Source: Wolfiporia cocos (Eukaryota > Basidiomycota > Agaricomycetes > Polyporales > Phaeolaceae). From it: a stretch of 64,000 nucleotides of DNA. Shown piece after piece: positions 52,863 through 63,155 of the stretch. The position numbers and the translations under genes were made by a program. Every line of letters starts with the position of its first letter. Within the stretch, counting starts at the first letter, position 1. The notes below the pieces were generated by a model. That model saw only the letters and a program-made list of their open reading frames with translations. It did not search any database and was not told where the DNA came from. The DNA is taken from the NCBI GenBank assembly GCA_029448655.1, contig JACCLO010000004.1:2480001-2544000 (forward strand). Direction: 5' to 3'.

Positions 52863-55800
52863 CGCAGATACTCACAACCTCTTGTGCAAGCTGACGACAT
52901 GGCTGAGGACCGCTGTAAGGGGACTAGAAGGGCCATAAGGCAGGTCCACCAGACTAGGGGTCTATAAGAGAGCACAGCGTCGCATGGCGAAACCTTGAAG
53001 ATGGTCAACTAAGACCAGAGGTAACGTCGCATGCAAGAGAGCACGCAAGGTCATGGGCATAAGGGGTACTAAGACCCAGTAGTCGAGAATAACTGTTCTG
53101 GGGTAAGTCCCAGAACAGGGAAGGCATATATACATGGACAAGACCAGTAACTACTAGGGTCACCCTAAAGTAATGGTCTGTGCGCCATAAGGGCACACGT
53201 CACATGTAGGAAGAGACGTCACAAGACCTGGACCATAAGGGTCCAGGTTGGAAGACCTAAGTACTAGGCTCATCACCATAGATACGAAGGGGGGGTGTAA
53301 CGTTAGTCATAATGTGGCGCTAGCTGTAAGGCTAACGCCGGTAAGGCCAAGCGCTAAGGTCAGGTGCTTATACTGAGATAACGCTGGCTAGGGGATACCT
53401 ACTATCTAATCTATGATGGTCACGTGACCGCCTGGCAAGGGAGGTACTAGGACCGGGGCGTGTAGGGGCGCGGACTATGGGTACGGACAGAGGTTTGAGG
53501 CCTAGTAAAAGGCGAAAAGATATACCTGCTGCCTAGTCAACGGTAAATACCGTGACATTACCCTCCTATCTAGATTCGTCGACCCGACGAAGAACATGGT
53601 ACCTGTAAAAGAGAACTCCGGTGACCGTGATATGGGTCCGGCGATGTGTTGCAAGCGCATCGCTAGGAGTTGAGGTCCGAGGTCTTTAAAGGGGGCCGAG
53701 GAGGAGATGGCGTAGTCCGGCTTTGCAGCCGCAGTAGAAAAGATGTGGGCGACGCGCTTCAGCTAGCAGCGCGTCAGGTCGGCGTAAGGGGTAGCCGGAG
53801 GAGGAAGTATCTTCGCCTACTGGAACGTAGGGGTTGGCGTAATGGAAGTCGAGGCGGCGCCGTGTATTTGAAGGTTCTCCCGCATGGGCGACTTTGAGAA
53901 GATACTTGAGGGGGGTGGTCTATCGCAGTCCGGAGCTAAAGGCGAGGACGTCGGTGGTCAGAGGGGTCATGACTTCCCTTGGTGCCCGGAGGCAGGACCG
54001 AAGGACGTCAGTGCGAGGCAAGCTTCCTGCACTGGGGGCCTAGCTTAGAGTGGGACGCGGAGACGTCGTAAAGTCGAAGGAGGGGGGGTGCGCGTCGTCA
54101 CGTACGACCGCGATGGCTGTTGGATCCCGGGTTGACTGGGCCTGGGTAGCCTGGAGAGGGGTCCGACGTTGGGATCCTTACGGCGATGGGCTTTCCAGGG
54201 CTCGTTGCCGTTGTTGCTTGGAGGATCATGAGGGACGTCGGGCCCTAGAACCTTGATGGCCGGGTAGGCCGCTCCGTGATCGGGAGACGAGGTTCTGGGG
54301 ATGTGAGGGGTGGCCGTCACTGCCGAGGGGACCGGAGTCCCTGCGTTGACTGGACGCTGTTGGCTGAGAGGGGTGACGTGGTGGCCGGAGGGGGTGCCGC
54401 TGCTTATACACCTATGGAGGCGGCGTGTCCTTGTCGCGTCGTTTCGAGGCGTAACGTGGACGAGGGGGCTCCGTCGTACGAGTCTTCCGTACCGTATCAA
54501 TAGGCCGGGGTAGTCGCGGACTCGTTTCGATAATTGGACGAGGGAGCTGGTGGGGTTACCCCTGGATGGGGAACCCTGAAGGCGGTGTAGTGACGTTGGA
54601 GGTAGGGGGGCGTAAGCGTTTGCCCATGGGCCTCCGTCGTCGATGGCGAGCGTGCCCTTACACGCATAGTACGTCGCCGTAACGTGGACGTTGGAGTCGT
54701 CCAGGACTCGGCCGTCGTCGAAGGACGGCTGGTGGGAACGGTATGGTTGAGGGCCCATATTGAAAGGGGGCCGGGGTACTCGCGCATAGGCGAACACCAC
54801 CGCGAGGGTGGTGCGTCGTTCAGCCATGGGCCGGACGTCGTACCGAAGAGACCAAACTTCCCCGCCGCGCTGACCAGTCCCTTTGCAGGTGACCGGGGCG
54901 CGACGGGGGTCCCGAAAGGGTGACGGGGCTTACATCGGCGTCGTTCGGGTCTTGCGCCCGCAAGGAAGCACGAAGGCCCCAAGGGTGCGCGCACCTACTA
55001 GTCCACCTGCCGCCCATCTTCTCACTCCGTCCTAGGTTTGGCTTACCAGCTTAGAGGGGACCGGCGATTGCGCCGCCCAAGGCTCTTTTGAACGAGCTCA
55101 GTGGGTGTCCCGCCGCTGGTTACCAAGGCAACGGTTAGTGGGGGCTGACAACTGTGTCGGACGCCGCGCTGTTCAGCACGACGCCTGCCCCGCCCCGCGC
55201 CAAAGACCTACAGACGTGGAGAAACCCCTCCGCCCTCCGACGCAGCCAACGCCGAAGGGGGGAGGTAAGATAGAACAGTTAATATGACGCAGATACTCAC
55301 AACCTCTTGTGCAAGCTGACGACATGGCTGAGGACCGCTGTAAGGGGACTAGAAGGGCCATAAGGCAGGTCCACCAGACTAGGGGTCTATAAGAGAGCAC
55401 AGCGTCGCATGGCGAAACCTTGAAGATGGTCAACTAAGACCAGAGGTAACGTCGCATGCAAGAGAGCACGCAAGGTCATGGGCATAAGGGGTACTAAGAC
55501 CCAGTAGTCGAGAATAACTGTTCTGGGGTAAGTCCCAGAACAGGGAAGGCATATATACATGGACAAGACCAGTAACTACTAGGGTCACCCTAAAGTAATG
55601 GTCTGTGCGCCATAAGGGCACACGTCACATGTAGGAAGAGACGTCACAAGACCTGGACCATAAGGGTCCAGGTTGGAAGACCTAAGTACTAGGCTCATCA
55701 CCATAGATACGAAGGGGGGGTGTAACGTTAGTCATAATGTGGCGCTAGCTGTAAGGCTAACGCCGGTAAGGCCAAGCGCTAAGGTCAGGTGCTTATACTG

Positions 55801-56640
55801 AGATAACGCTGGCTAGGGGATACCTACTATCTAATCTATGATGGTCACGTGACCGCCTGGCAAGGGAGGTACTAGGACCGGGGCGTGTAGGGGCGCTGAC
55901 TATGGGTACGGACAGAGGTTTGAGGCCTAGTAAAAGGCGAAAAGATATACCTGCTGCCTAGTCAACGGTAAATACCGTGACACGAATACACACCACGACC
56001 CGCCCGCTTTTTCACCCCCGACGAACGACGCCGAGTTGCAAGGCCGTTTGATTTTATGGAGGGCGATAGAGTATTATTTCCTCTGCCTACCGAGACTCAG
56101 AGAGCCCGCCGAACAGGAGTTAGAGACCCGACGCCACGTATTTCTGGTATGGGAGGCAACGGGAGACGTGAACCACCTGCATGCCCGACGAGCCCTAGGG
56201 CTACCCCAGCGCGACAGCGAAGAGCGAATAGCACGCCGCCTATTCGACGATCTCCGTCGGTGCAGAGCATTACCCGCGAGGAGTTTGAGCGAGGTGCGAG
56301 GGAGCACGAACGAGACACCGCCTCCCTACCCACATGGGCCGCACGGAACCTCCACCGAGCTGCGCACCACTGGAGGTATCAACATAACGAATACCTCCGC
56401 GATATCCCTTCCCTACGGGTACCAGCGAGGCCCTCACCTGAGCAGCCGTGTCGACAATGTGGCTCCGCCAACCACTGGATCCTCGACTGTCCCGACTATA
56501 TTTGCAGAGCTTGTGGGCTCAATCAACCAGGTCATCGACAGAATGAATGCCGCCAACACTTCGTATGGCGAACTCCTACGACCCCGTCCCTCAGCGGGAA
56601 CGGCGACATCTACAACGAACAGGACGCCGAGGCACTCTGA
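52451..56640 (+). CDS. Accessory zinc-knuckle ORF of A1, split by element B
   Basis: Exonic parts are 52451-52859 and 55988-56640. Removing B plus one CGAAT joins them in frame to exactly 354 codons. It starts at its own ATG after a TAG (52436-52438) and overlaps the end of Pol in another frame. The N-terminal part is basic, then helical (LQIRHALLWYRAEGPFAGRA, LFDIAQDLTHIYSSYQNITE, AQREGLELLTDRLIDRL). The C-terminal part has two zinc knuckles: CRQCGSANHWILDC (CX2CX4HX4C) and CRACGLNQPGHRQNEC (CX2CX6HX4C), from about 56449. The nucleocapsid-like second zinc module suggests nucleic-acid binding; the real role is unknown. In A1 it is inactivated by B unless B is read differently. Confidence 0.75.
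52860..53557 (+). promoter_or_regulatory. 5' LTR of element B
   Basis: TGACGCAGATAC to ACCGTGACA. Carries ATATATACATGG (about 53126) followed at about 53160 by ACCCTAAAG and GTCTGTGCGCC, the module shared with LTRs C, F and G. Confidence 0.8.
53558..55284. other. Interior of element B, no supported gene
   Basis: GC-rich, with overlapping open frames (the longest is 260 codons, 54045-54827 minus) and no domain. The region just after the LTR (TTACCCTCCTATC) is not an obvious tRNA-complementary PBS. Confidence 0.55.
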
Positions 56641-56680
56641 AGAGGGGAACTTGGGAGATTCGTCGAGGCCGACAAACGCC

Positions 56681-56690
56681 TAGGGAGGGG
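56681..56690 (+). promoter_or_regulatory. Polypurine tract of A1
   Basis: TAGGGAGGGG four bases before the 3' LTR at 56695, the usual place for plus-strand priming. Confidence 0.65.
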
Positions 56691-56694
56691 CTGA

Positions 56695-57396
56695 TGTTAC
56701 GATTATTTTGATTTTTCGAATATCTGCAGAACTCACCACCGGTCGAATACGATACAGGGACTTGTTGCGCAACCAACCCCCCTGGCTACTCGTGACTCTA
56801 CTGGGCGCATCCCCAGTTGTACTAGTTTGTAGGGCGTGTTTCATCGTTGGCAGATCCAACTCTGCCTCCGTTTCATGTTCATCGTTTATTAGCTGATAGA
56901 TGGCGTTCAACCGCCATCATTCCTATCTATCGTCTCGGATATATCACTACATACTTATCAAACGTTTGGTACTATAGCGTAGATAGTAGCGGTGACATCT
57001 GGGACAGGCTTGACCCCTGAAAGCTAACGTAGTATATAAACTCATGTACTTACTGTCGAGGCTCTTCAGCTCGACCTTGTTGTATAAACAAGAAGTCTTA
57101 TACTCGTTCTCAAACGTAGGGAACTACGCTCAGTATTTCTCTCTCGAGCAACCGAACGACTAAGTCCTCGAAGTGCACATTGACTTCTCGGACTTAGGCG
57201 AGTCTTATATTCTATCCGACTCGCATCTGAACAGATTATATCCTCTAACGCGTATTGGATATTAACCGATCTCCTAAGAACTTCACTTAGGACCCGAAGG
57301 CATCTAACGAGTATTTGCCTTGCATACGGCGACGTGCCTACGTGCAGAAGAACGATTCGCGACACGAATATACGAACGGGTATTCGACCCGTAACA
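56695..57396 (+). repeat. 3' LTR of A1
   Basis: 702 bp, nearly identical to the 5' LTR, ending CCGTAACA followed by TSD CGTGC at 57397-57401. Confidence 0.92.
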
Positions 57397-57489
57397 CGTG
57401 CCTTTCCATATAGTAAGGTGTCATACTGGCGCCCAACGGCGCACGGCGGGATTGCATGCTCCAGCATTTGGATTGCTACAATTTGAATG

Positions 57490-58250
57490 AACATGGTTGT
57501 AACCTTCAGTCACTTCCGACTTGACGCTGTTATGTCTTGTGGATACAGCACTGTATGGTTCAAAAAATCACTACCCCTCTTTCCGTAATCATTACGAATG
57601 TCAGTTGTGAAAATAGAGTGCATGAACGCATTCAGGCGAAGGTCAAGCGCCGATGCCAGTCGGCACTTCCTCGTAATACAACTTCTTTCAATACAATACC
57701 GCATCAGGATTTTTGTATGTATTCCATTTCTCCTGCATTGGGGTATATGCTGCCCCACGCAGAAGTGACCACAGTTTTGGTGCAGTTGTTTGGACCTCAT
57801 CACACAGCTTGCCCCATGAGAAGTCCATCAGAGACATGTGAGACAGGTCCTCCTGTTGAGAGTGCAACAGAGGAACAAGTGCAGCCATCTCTTCTTTTAT
57901 TGCATGTATGAGGACATCCACAACAAGCCGCTCAATGACTTTGTGAGTGGCTTGAGTGCATGTACCCATTTGATGTGCTTGTGGTGGTTGGTACCATTGC
58001 CTCAGGATCTGAGGGAGCTTGGAGCTTAGCATAAGTGCTGTCCGTGCATATTGAGCTTTGCTGTTAGCTTTCAGCTCTGGGATTCCAGCTAATAGCCCAA
58101 AAGAACAGTGGCAAGTCTAAACCTTCAGAGTCCATGTATGCTAGTATCTGTAAGAGCCTTGGAACTATGTCACCTGATGCATCAAGAGCATTGCATAGCC
58201 GTCACATACAATCTTGATGCAGTGTCTTCAAACTGGTATTAATGTGCTCC
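57490..58250 (-). pseudogene. DUF6589-family gene, 5' part (pseudogene)
   Basis: Minus strand: CNALDASGDIVPRLLQIL, AYMDSEGLDLPLFFWAISW, then SSKLPQILRQWYQPPQAHQM, HKVIERLVVDVLIHAIKEEM, FSWGKLCDEVQTTAPKLWSL, LRGAAYTPMQEKWNTYKNPD. This is the N-terminal half of the gene whose remainder lies at 43060-45050. The break is right after the PDA residues, at GTATTG, a donor-like site; the 3' half resumes after an ...AAATAG acceptor with ILTIISM. A TGA replaces an expected Arg codon near 58190. Confidence 0.75.
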
Positions 58251-58703
58251 TCTGTCACAGACCAATTTCATTCAACTCGCCTCTGACTAGAATAACACCC
58301 TAACTTGTTATCTTATCTAAGCACCCACTCCACAGTCATGTGCAGGACCCTGGACACCCCATGTACTATATACAGATACCATGACCCCAGACACCCTGTG
58401 CCATGCACTTACACCCATTATAGGGTTACATACAGACTATATGACTCATGCTGACTAATAACTATATAGTAGCCAAACATGTACAAACATAGTAGTAGCA
58501 TATATACTGGCCAACAAGCAGGGTAGCACCCCAGACTTGTCTTGGCCTTACACGCCTTGAATAGCCTCAGATCAGGAATATGCCTTTGTGTGAGTACTAT
58601 TCCCCTGAGTCGTTGCTTGAGATTGTTGCTTGTGTCAACCTCCAGCCCATCTTTGTCATCTTCATAGTCAAAAGGATTATCACCATTAGCAGGATTATCC
58701 ATT
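58251..58703. other. CpG-poor spacer
   Basis: No gene recognised. A 104-codon minus frame (58418-58732) has no family features. Confidence 0.4.
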
Positions 58704-60553
58704 TGACACAGACTAGCTGTGGGACTCACCACCTATGGTCCTAAGGTGAGGGAAATAGGCAACAAGGGAGTCAGTCAAGTGCAAGCAGAGAGTGAGATGC
58801 TTCTGTGGCACTAGCCAAGAAGAATAGAACTAAATATTTAGGGGTGTCTAGCCCTATCTTAAATATGTACAGGGAAAGGCATGTGCTATTGCTAGTAAGC
58901 CTACCCTAAAGGAACATTGTCTGTGTGCCCTAATGGCGTGTACAGCTAAGTCCACTATCTACAATGGCCATGTCCACCAGTAATGGCCGGACCAGTAGGA
59001 ATGAATGTGTTGGTCACCTTGTGGTTGACCTAGTGACACATGCACAACCTCAGACACACACCCGGGGGAAGGGGGCTCGCTCAAAGGTGCCTTCCTGGTC
59101 CGGGGCATCTAAGGCTGAAATGGCCAAGACAAGTCTGAGGTTTGCTCAAGACTGTCTGGTGTTTATATAGTCCTACACTATTTGTACATGTTATGGTGCA
59201 CAGCCTGTAGGGCATCGGCACTGAGGTAATCTACATGCTACGTGGTGGCCAGTAAGGGCATCAGAGCGCAAGCGCTGGTATGGCTAGGGGAGCGCTGGAT
59301 GTCTATGGCAACGTAGCGGGTTAGGCCTGGATCAGTGATTCTCATCGATCGGGGGTTTGCCAGTAATGGTGGGGTTCTATGTCTGTGATCGGGGCATCTG
59401 CGGTCCAGGTTCCCAAGTACTGGTACTGAGGGGAAGGCACATGGTGGCCCAGGTTCCCACATGCTGGTACTGAGGAGTGGCACCTGCCAAGAACGTGGAC
59501 TGGCCAGTACGGGCCGTGTGTGATCGAGCGTGATCAGCTGCGATCGGTGGGGCACTTCCTGTGGCTGCTAGGGTTCTCAGTCATACAGGGCATATCCCTG
59601 GAGTTTAGGGCCTTCCGTAGGCTGTAGCATAGTGCTAAGGGGTTTTAGGCCTCCCGTAGGCCATAGTCCATATAGTACATAGTTCGTGCCAGTAATGGCG
59701 TGAGTCCATGATCGGTAATGATCGTGTAGCCGGTAATGGCTGTAGTTTGTGGAGACGGGAGGCGTAGGTTTTGGTTGGTTGGGTGGACGTGGTCCTAGCC
59801 ATGAGTCGGTGTGGCCGTGACATGATGAGGTGTAGTCCAGGTAGCAGGGGGTTGGTTGGGTTAGGTGCTACTGGGCTCATCATACTTGATTAGGATCACG
59901 TGACTGCTGTTGGTTTTGCATCGGACTGGACGTGCGCTCTGGGACTAGGGTATTAGGCATGGCTGGTGATGCTATTAGCTAGTGCCTGTGGTGATCTGTA
60001 TGTGGGGCTTGGATCTAGCTGAGGCATTGGGTTTCCAGCCTCGGGGGTGCTCTCGATGATCGGACAAGGTACTGTGCCTAAAGACTTGAAATTGGCATGT
60101 GACACCTAGAAATGGGCACAGCCCAGGGATATGGTAACCGGTGACCCAGTAAGTGAGGGGCTATGGCTATTCACCAGGTCCAAGGGATGACTAAGGCAGG
60201 ATGCTGAGTCAGATGTGCCATTGGCTGAGGCCATGAGGCTGTAGCTATGATGAGGTGGCCTAGAAGGACCAGGGACTATCGGGCCATGGGGCTAGAATCT
60301 GGGACTTGGCTTTTGCTGGAGTCCAGAGGTGGTTCACAAGTGCTGGACCAGTAGTGATAATGCCTTGCAGCTATTATTATGCTGGTGGTGTCATTATTGC
60401 ATGACTATGACATGCTTAGTGATATCATAGGCCCAGATGAGCAATGATGTAAGGGTCTGGCCTTGCAGCTAGACTGGTTGACATAGTGATGACGTAGCTT
60501 GGTCTGGACTGTGTGACATAGTACTGGGGGGAGCCTTGCGGCTATGCTGATGG
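58704..60553 (+). mobile_element. LTR of family C, copy 3, carrying LTR D2
   Basis: TGACACAGACTAGCTGTGGGACTCACC at 58704 aligns with C1. After D2 the match resumes (GGGCACAGCCCAGGGATATG at 60116) and is cut at 60554 by element A2. Its remaining part must lie beyond the window. Confidence 0.75.
59034..60104 (+). mobile_element. Solo LTR D, copy 2, nested in LTR C3
   Basis: TGACACATGCACAACCTCAG to TTGGCATGTGACA, 1071 bp, TSD CCTAG at 59029-59033 and 60105-60109. Confidence 0.88.
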
Positions 60554-61261
60554 TGTTACGATTATTTTGAATTTTCGAATATCTGCAGGACTCACCACCG
60601 GTCGAATACGATACAGGGACTTGTTGCGCAACCAACTCCCCTGGCTACTCGTGACTCTACTGGGCGCATCCCCAGTTGTACTAGTCTGTAGGGCGCGTTT
60701 CATCGCTGGCAGATCCAACTCTGCCACCGTTTCATGTTCATCGTTTATTAGCTGATAGATGGCGTTCAACCGCCATCATTCCTATCCATCGTCTCGGATA
60801 TATCACTACATACTTATCAAACGTTTGGTACTATAGCGTAGATAGTAGCGGTGACATCTGGGACAGGCTTGACCCCTGAAAGCTAACGTAGTATATAAAC
60901 TCGTGTACTTACTGTCGAGGCTCTTCAGCTCGACCTTGTTGTACAAACAAGAAGTCTTATACTCGTTCTCAAACGTAGGAAACTACGCTCAGTATATCTC
61001 GCTCGAGTAACCGAACAACTAAGTCCTCGAAGTGCACACCGACTTCTCGGACTTAGGCGAGTCTTATATTCTATTCGACTCGCACCTGAACAGATTATAT
61101 CCTCTAACGCGCATTGGATATTAACCGATCTCCTAAGGACTTCACTTAGGACCCGAAGGCATCTAACGAGTATTTGCCTTGCATACGGCGACGCGCCTAC
61201 GTGCAGAAGAAAGATCTATATTCGCGACCCGAATATACGAACGGGTATTCGACCCGTAACA
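60554..61261 (+). promoter_or_regulatory. 5' LTR of A2
   Basis: Same TATA, predicted start and self-priming bases as A1; the PBS follows at 61263-61273. A 6-bp difference in length from A1 includes AGATCTATATTCGCG near 61212. Confidence 0.85.
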
Positions 61262-61307
61262 GAAGGTCGAGCTTATCACACCCTCACCTACCACGGTGTA
61301 AGGGCAT

Positions 61308-63155
61308 ATGATATTTGGACCAGAATTCCCAGCACGACTGATTGAACTCTTGCCCGAGGACATTCAGGGAGTCTATAGACTCAACCGATACGAGTGGACT
61401 GACACCATTGGAGCCTTCCGTAACCGCGGAGGAATTGTTGTCATTCCAAGAGAAGATAGGGCATCGAAGTGGGTAGAAGTATACCCCTCCGCAAGAACGA
61501 CCGCTTGGGAAATAACGCGTGAAGCGTTCGAACGATTCGGAGAAATCCCTCCGATGTCAACCGCGACGTTGACCGAAAACGAAACTGAAACCATCAACAG
61601 AACCTTCGATGCCGATGGAAATACGAATCAGCCTCCGGGCGCCACAGGAATGGCAGGAATTGAGCGCATCGGAGATGATGGGAGAAATCCTGGAAACTTT
61701 ACAGGAACAGATAACAGCCAGACCGGAGGACAGGACCCTCCAGGATTTATATCTGCTTTTGCGCAGAGTGGGATTGGGCCTATGGCTGGAGGAACAGACC
61801 TCTTTGGAAACCCCCCACAGAACGCACCCGGAATGGGTAGCGGAGGAAATCCGTCTTGGACTAGCCCAAGCGGAGGAATGGGAACGGCAAACCCAGGAAC
61901 ATGGCCTTCAGGCCTATTTGGACGAACCTCCGCAGATACAAGCGGAGGAGGACTGGGAGGAAACTTCGGACTCGGAGGAGGGAATGCCCCCCCTCCTGGA
62001 GGACTCGGAGGAGGAACCCCCGCGAACCCCGGAGGAGGAAACCCTGGAGGGAACCCAGGGAACCCCGGAGGAAACCCAGGAAACCCGGGTGGAGGATACC
62101 CGGGAGGAGGAGGACCCCCAGGAGGGCCTCCGCCACCAAATGCGCCGCAGCCTCAACCTCCGGCGCCGAACCCGTACTATCGACCCCCGATGATAAAAAT
62201 AAATCCCCCCGACGTATTCGACGGGGAACGATCCGACATGCAGAACTTCATAAACCAGTGCAATTCCTGGTTTACGATGTACGAAACGTCGTTCCAGAAC
62301 GACGTTCAGAGAGTGATCTTTATCCTCTCTTATATTTCGAACAAGGGGAAAACGGGCCAATGGAAACAGAATTATCACCGGGTTTATACGAACCCCCAGA
62401 CGAAACGATTCTTCCCGCCTAGTCTTGCACAATTTGATGCAGACTTCCAGAAAGCCTTCGGAGCCATCGAAGAGGTACAGAAAGCGCGGAAGAAAATCCT
62501 GGACGTAACTCATGACAGAAAGGACATCGATGATTATATCACCGAGTTCAACAACTTGGCCGGGAAGGCCCAGTACGATCGATATAGCGCGGACGGAAAC
62601 GCGTTGCTCATAACCCTCTTCGAGAAAGGGTTACCCGAACATACGACCCGATACATCATCGGCGTTCGGCCGCTACCAGCGACCATTGATGAATGGCAGT
62701 CCGCTGCCTCGTACTATGAAAATACGTACAAGATATTCTTGAAACGGGATAAACCGTTTGTCAAGAAAAAGGCTTGGCAAGCCTCGAACCAGAATAACGG
62801 ACGCACTAGTGCTCCGCAGACGCCCACACCAAAAGATCCGAATGCGATGGATGTAGATCGAATGACCACCCAGGAAAGGGACGATCACATCAAGAAGGGA
62901 AAATGCTTCACCTGCCATCAGCCAGGACATATGTCGCGAGACTGCCCGAAAAGGCCAAGGAAACCAGCCCGCCCTAGACGGACTACTCGAAAAACCGAAG
63001 AAGAAGAAGCCGAGCAAGAAGCTCGCATGGAAGAAGTCTCTGAGGAAGAGACTGAATACATCACCGCCAACAGAGCGGTCACAGCAATTAGGGCCCTGAA
63101 AGCCAAGAACCCCGAGCTCCTAGCGCGGCTCGTAGAAGAACAGGATTTTGCCTAG
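61308..63155 (+). CDS. Gag of A2
   Basis: 615 codons, ending TAG with the same GGATTTT GCC TAG context as A1. A 6-nt in-frame insertion (ACTGAA, near 61588) and a 3-nt insertion in the Gly-rich part distinguish it from A1. The zinc knuckle CFTCHQPGHMSRDC is identical. Confidence 0.85.
   Translation: MIFGPEFPARLIELLPEDIQGVYRLNRYEWTDTIGAFRNRGGIVVIPREDRASKWVEVYPSARTTAWEITREAFERFGEIPPMSTATLTENETETINRTFDADGNTNQPPGATGMAGIERIGDDGRNPGNFTGTDNSQTGGQDPPGFISAFAQSGIGPMAGGTDLFGNPPQNAPGMGSGGNPSWTSPSGGMGTANPGTWPSGLFGRTSADTSGGGLGGNFGLGGGNAPPPGGLGGGTPANPGGGNPGGNPGNPGGNPGNPGGGYPGGGGPPGGPPPPNAPQPQPPAPNPYYRPPMIKINPPDVFDGERSDMQNFINQCNSWFTMYETSFQNDVQRVIFILSYISNKGKTGQWKQNYHRVYTNPQTKRFFPPSLAQFDADFQKAFGAIEEVQKARKKILDVTHDRKDIDDYITEFNNLAGKAQYDRYSADGNALLITLFEKGLPEHTTRYIIGVRPLPATIDEWQSAASYYENTYKIFLKRDKPFVKKKAWQASNQNNGRTSAPQTPTPKDPNAMDVDRMTTQERDDHIKKGKCFTCHQPGHMSRDCPKRPRKPARPRRTTRKTEEEEAEQEARMEEVSEEETEYITANRAVTAIRALKAKNPELLARLVEEQDFA
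61609..62193 (+). CDS. Overlapping Gag-region ORF of A2
   Basis: 194 codons, the counterpart of 46872-47453 in A1, with the same ATG, seven-C run (61987-61993) and terminal ATGA overlap. Its preservation with mostly silent changes supports real coding. Confidence 0.62.
   Translation: MPMEIRISLRAPQEWQELSASEMMGEILETLQEQITARPEDRTLQDLYLLLRRVGLGLWLEEQTSLETPHRTHPEWVAEEIRLGLAQAEEWERQTQEHGLQAYLDEPPQIQAEEDWEETSDSEEGMPPLLEDSEEEPPRTPEEETLEGTQGTPEETQETRVEDTREEEDPQEGLRHQMRRSLNLRRRTRTIDPR

Larger units (their letters stand above)
52860..55982 (+). mobile_element. Non-autonomous LTR element B nested in A1
   Basis: LTRs 52860-53557 and 55285-55982, both 698 bp. I saw one difference (GCGCGGAC versus GCGCTGAC). 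TSD CGAAT at 52855-52859 and 55983-55987. A purine tract GAAGGGGGGAGG (about 55254) precedes the 3' LTR. The 1.73-kb interior encodes no Gag, RT or integrase. It is open in several frames only because it is GC-rich. Total 3.1 kb. It must move with help from another element. It is the youngest datable insertion in the window. Confidence 0.9.
45829..57396 (+). mobile_element. Ty3/gypsy chromovirus A1 with dUTPase
   Basis: Complete LTR retrotransposon. The 5' LTR is 45829-46530 and the 3' LTR 56695-57396, both 702 bp; I noticed a single difference (ACTCCCC versus ACCCCCC). TSD is CGTGC. Order: PBS, Gag, protease-dUTPase, RT-RNase H-integrase-chromodomain, accessory zinc-knuckle ORF, PPT. The true length is about 8.4 kb, because 52860-55982 is nested element B. 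High CpG, long open frames and near-identical LTRs mark a recent insertion. Pol-type domain order and chromodomain place it in the chromovirus branch. Confidence 0.93.
45647..57466. repeat. Repeat family E, copy 2, split by element A1
   Basis: 45647-45828 and 57402-57466 together match the uninterrupted copy E1 (20764-20479, reversed). The break is at CAGTAT/CTTTCC, where E1 has TGCGC and E2 has CGTGC on each side of A1. This gives an independent proof of the A1 target site. Confidence 0.8.

Noticed and set aside
54045..54827. 260-codon minus-strand frame inside element B
   Set aside because: Arg/Pro/Ser-rich with simultaneous open frames on the other strand; no domain. GC bias explains it.
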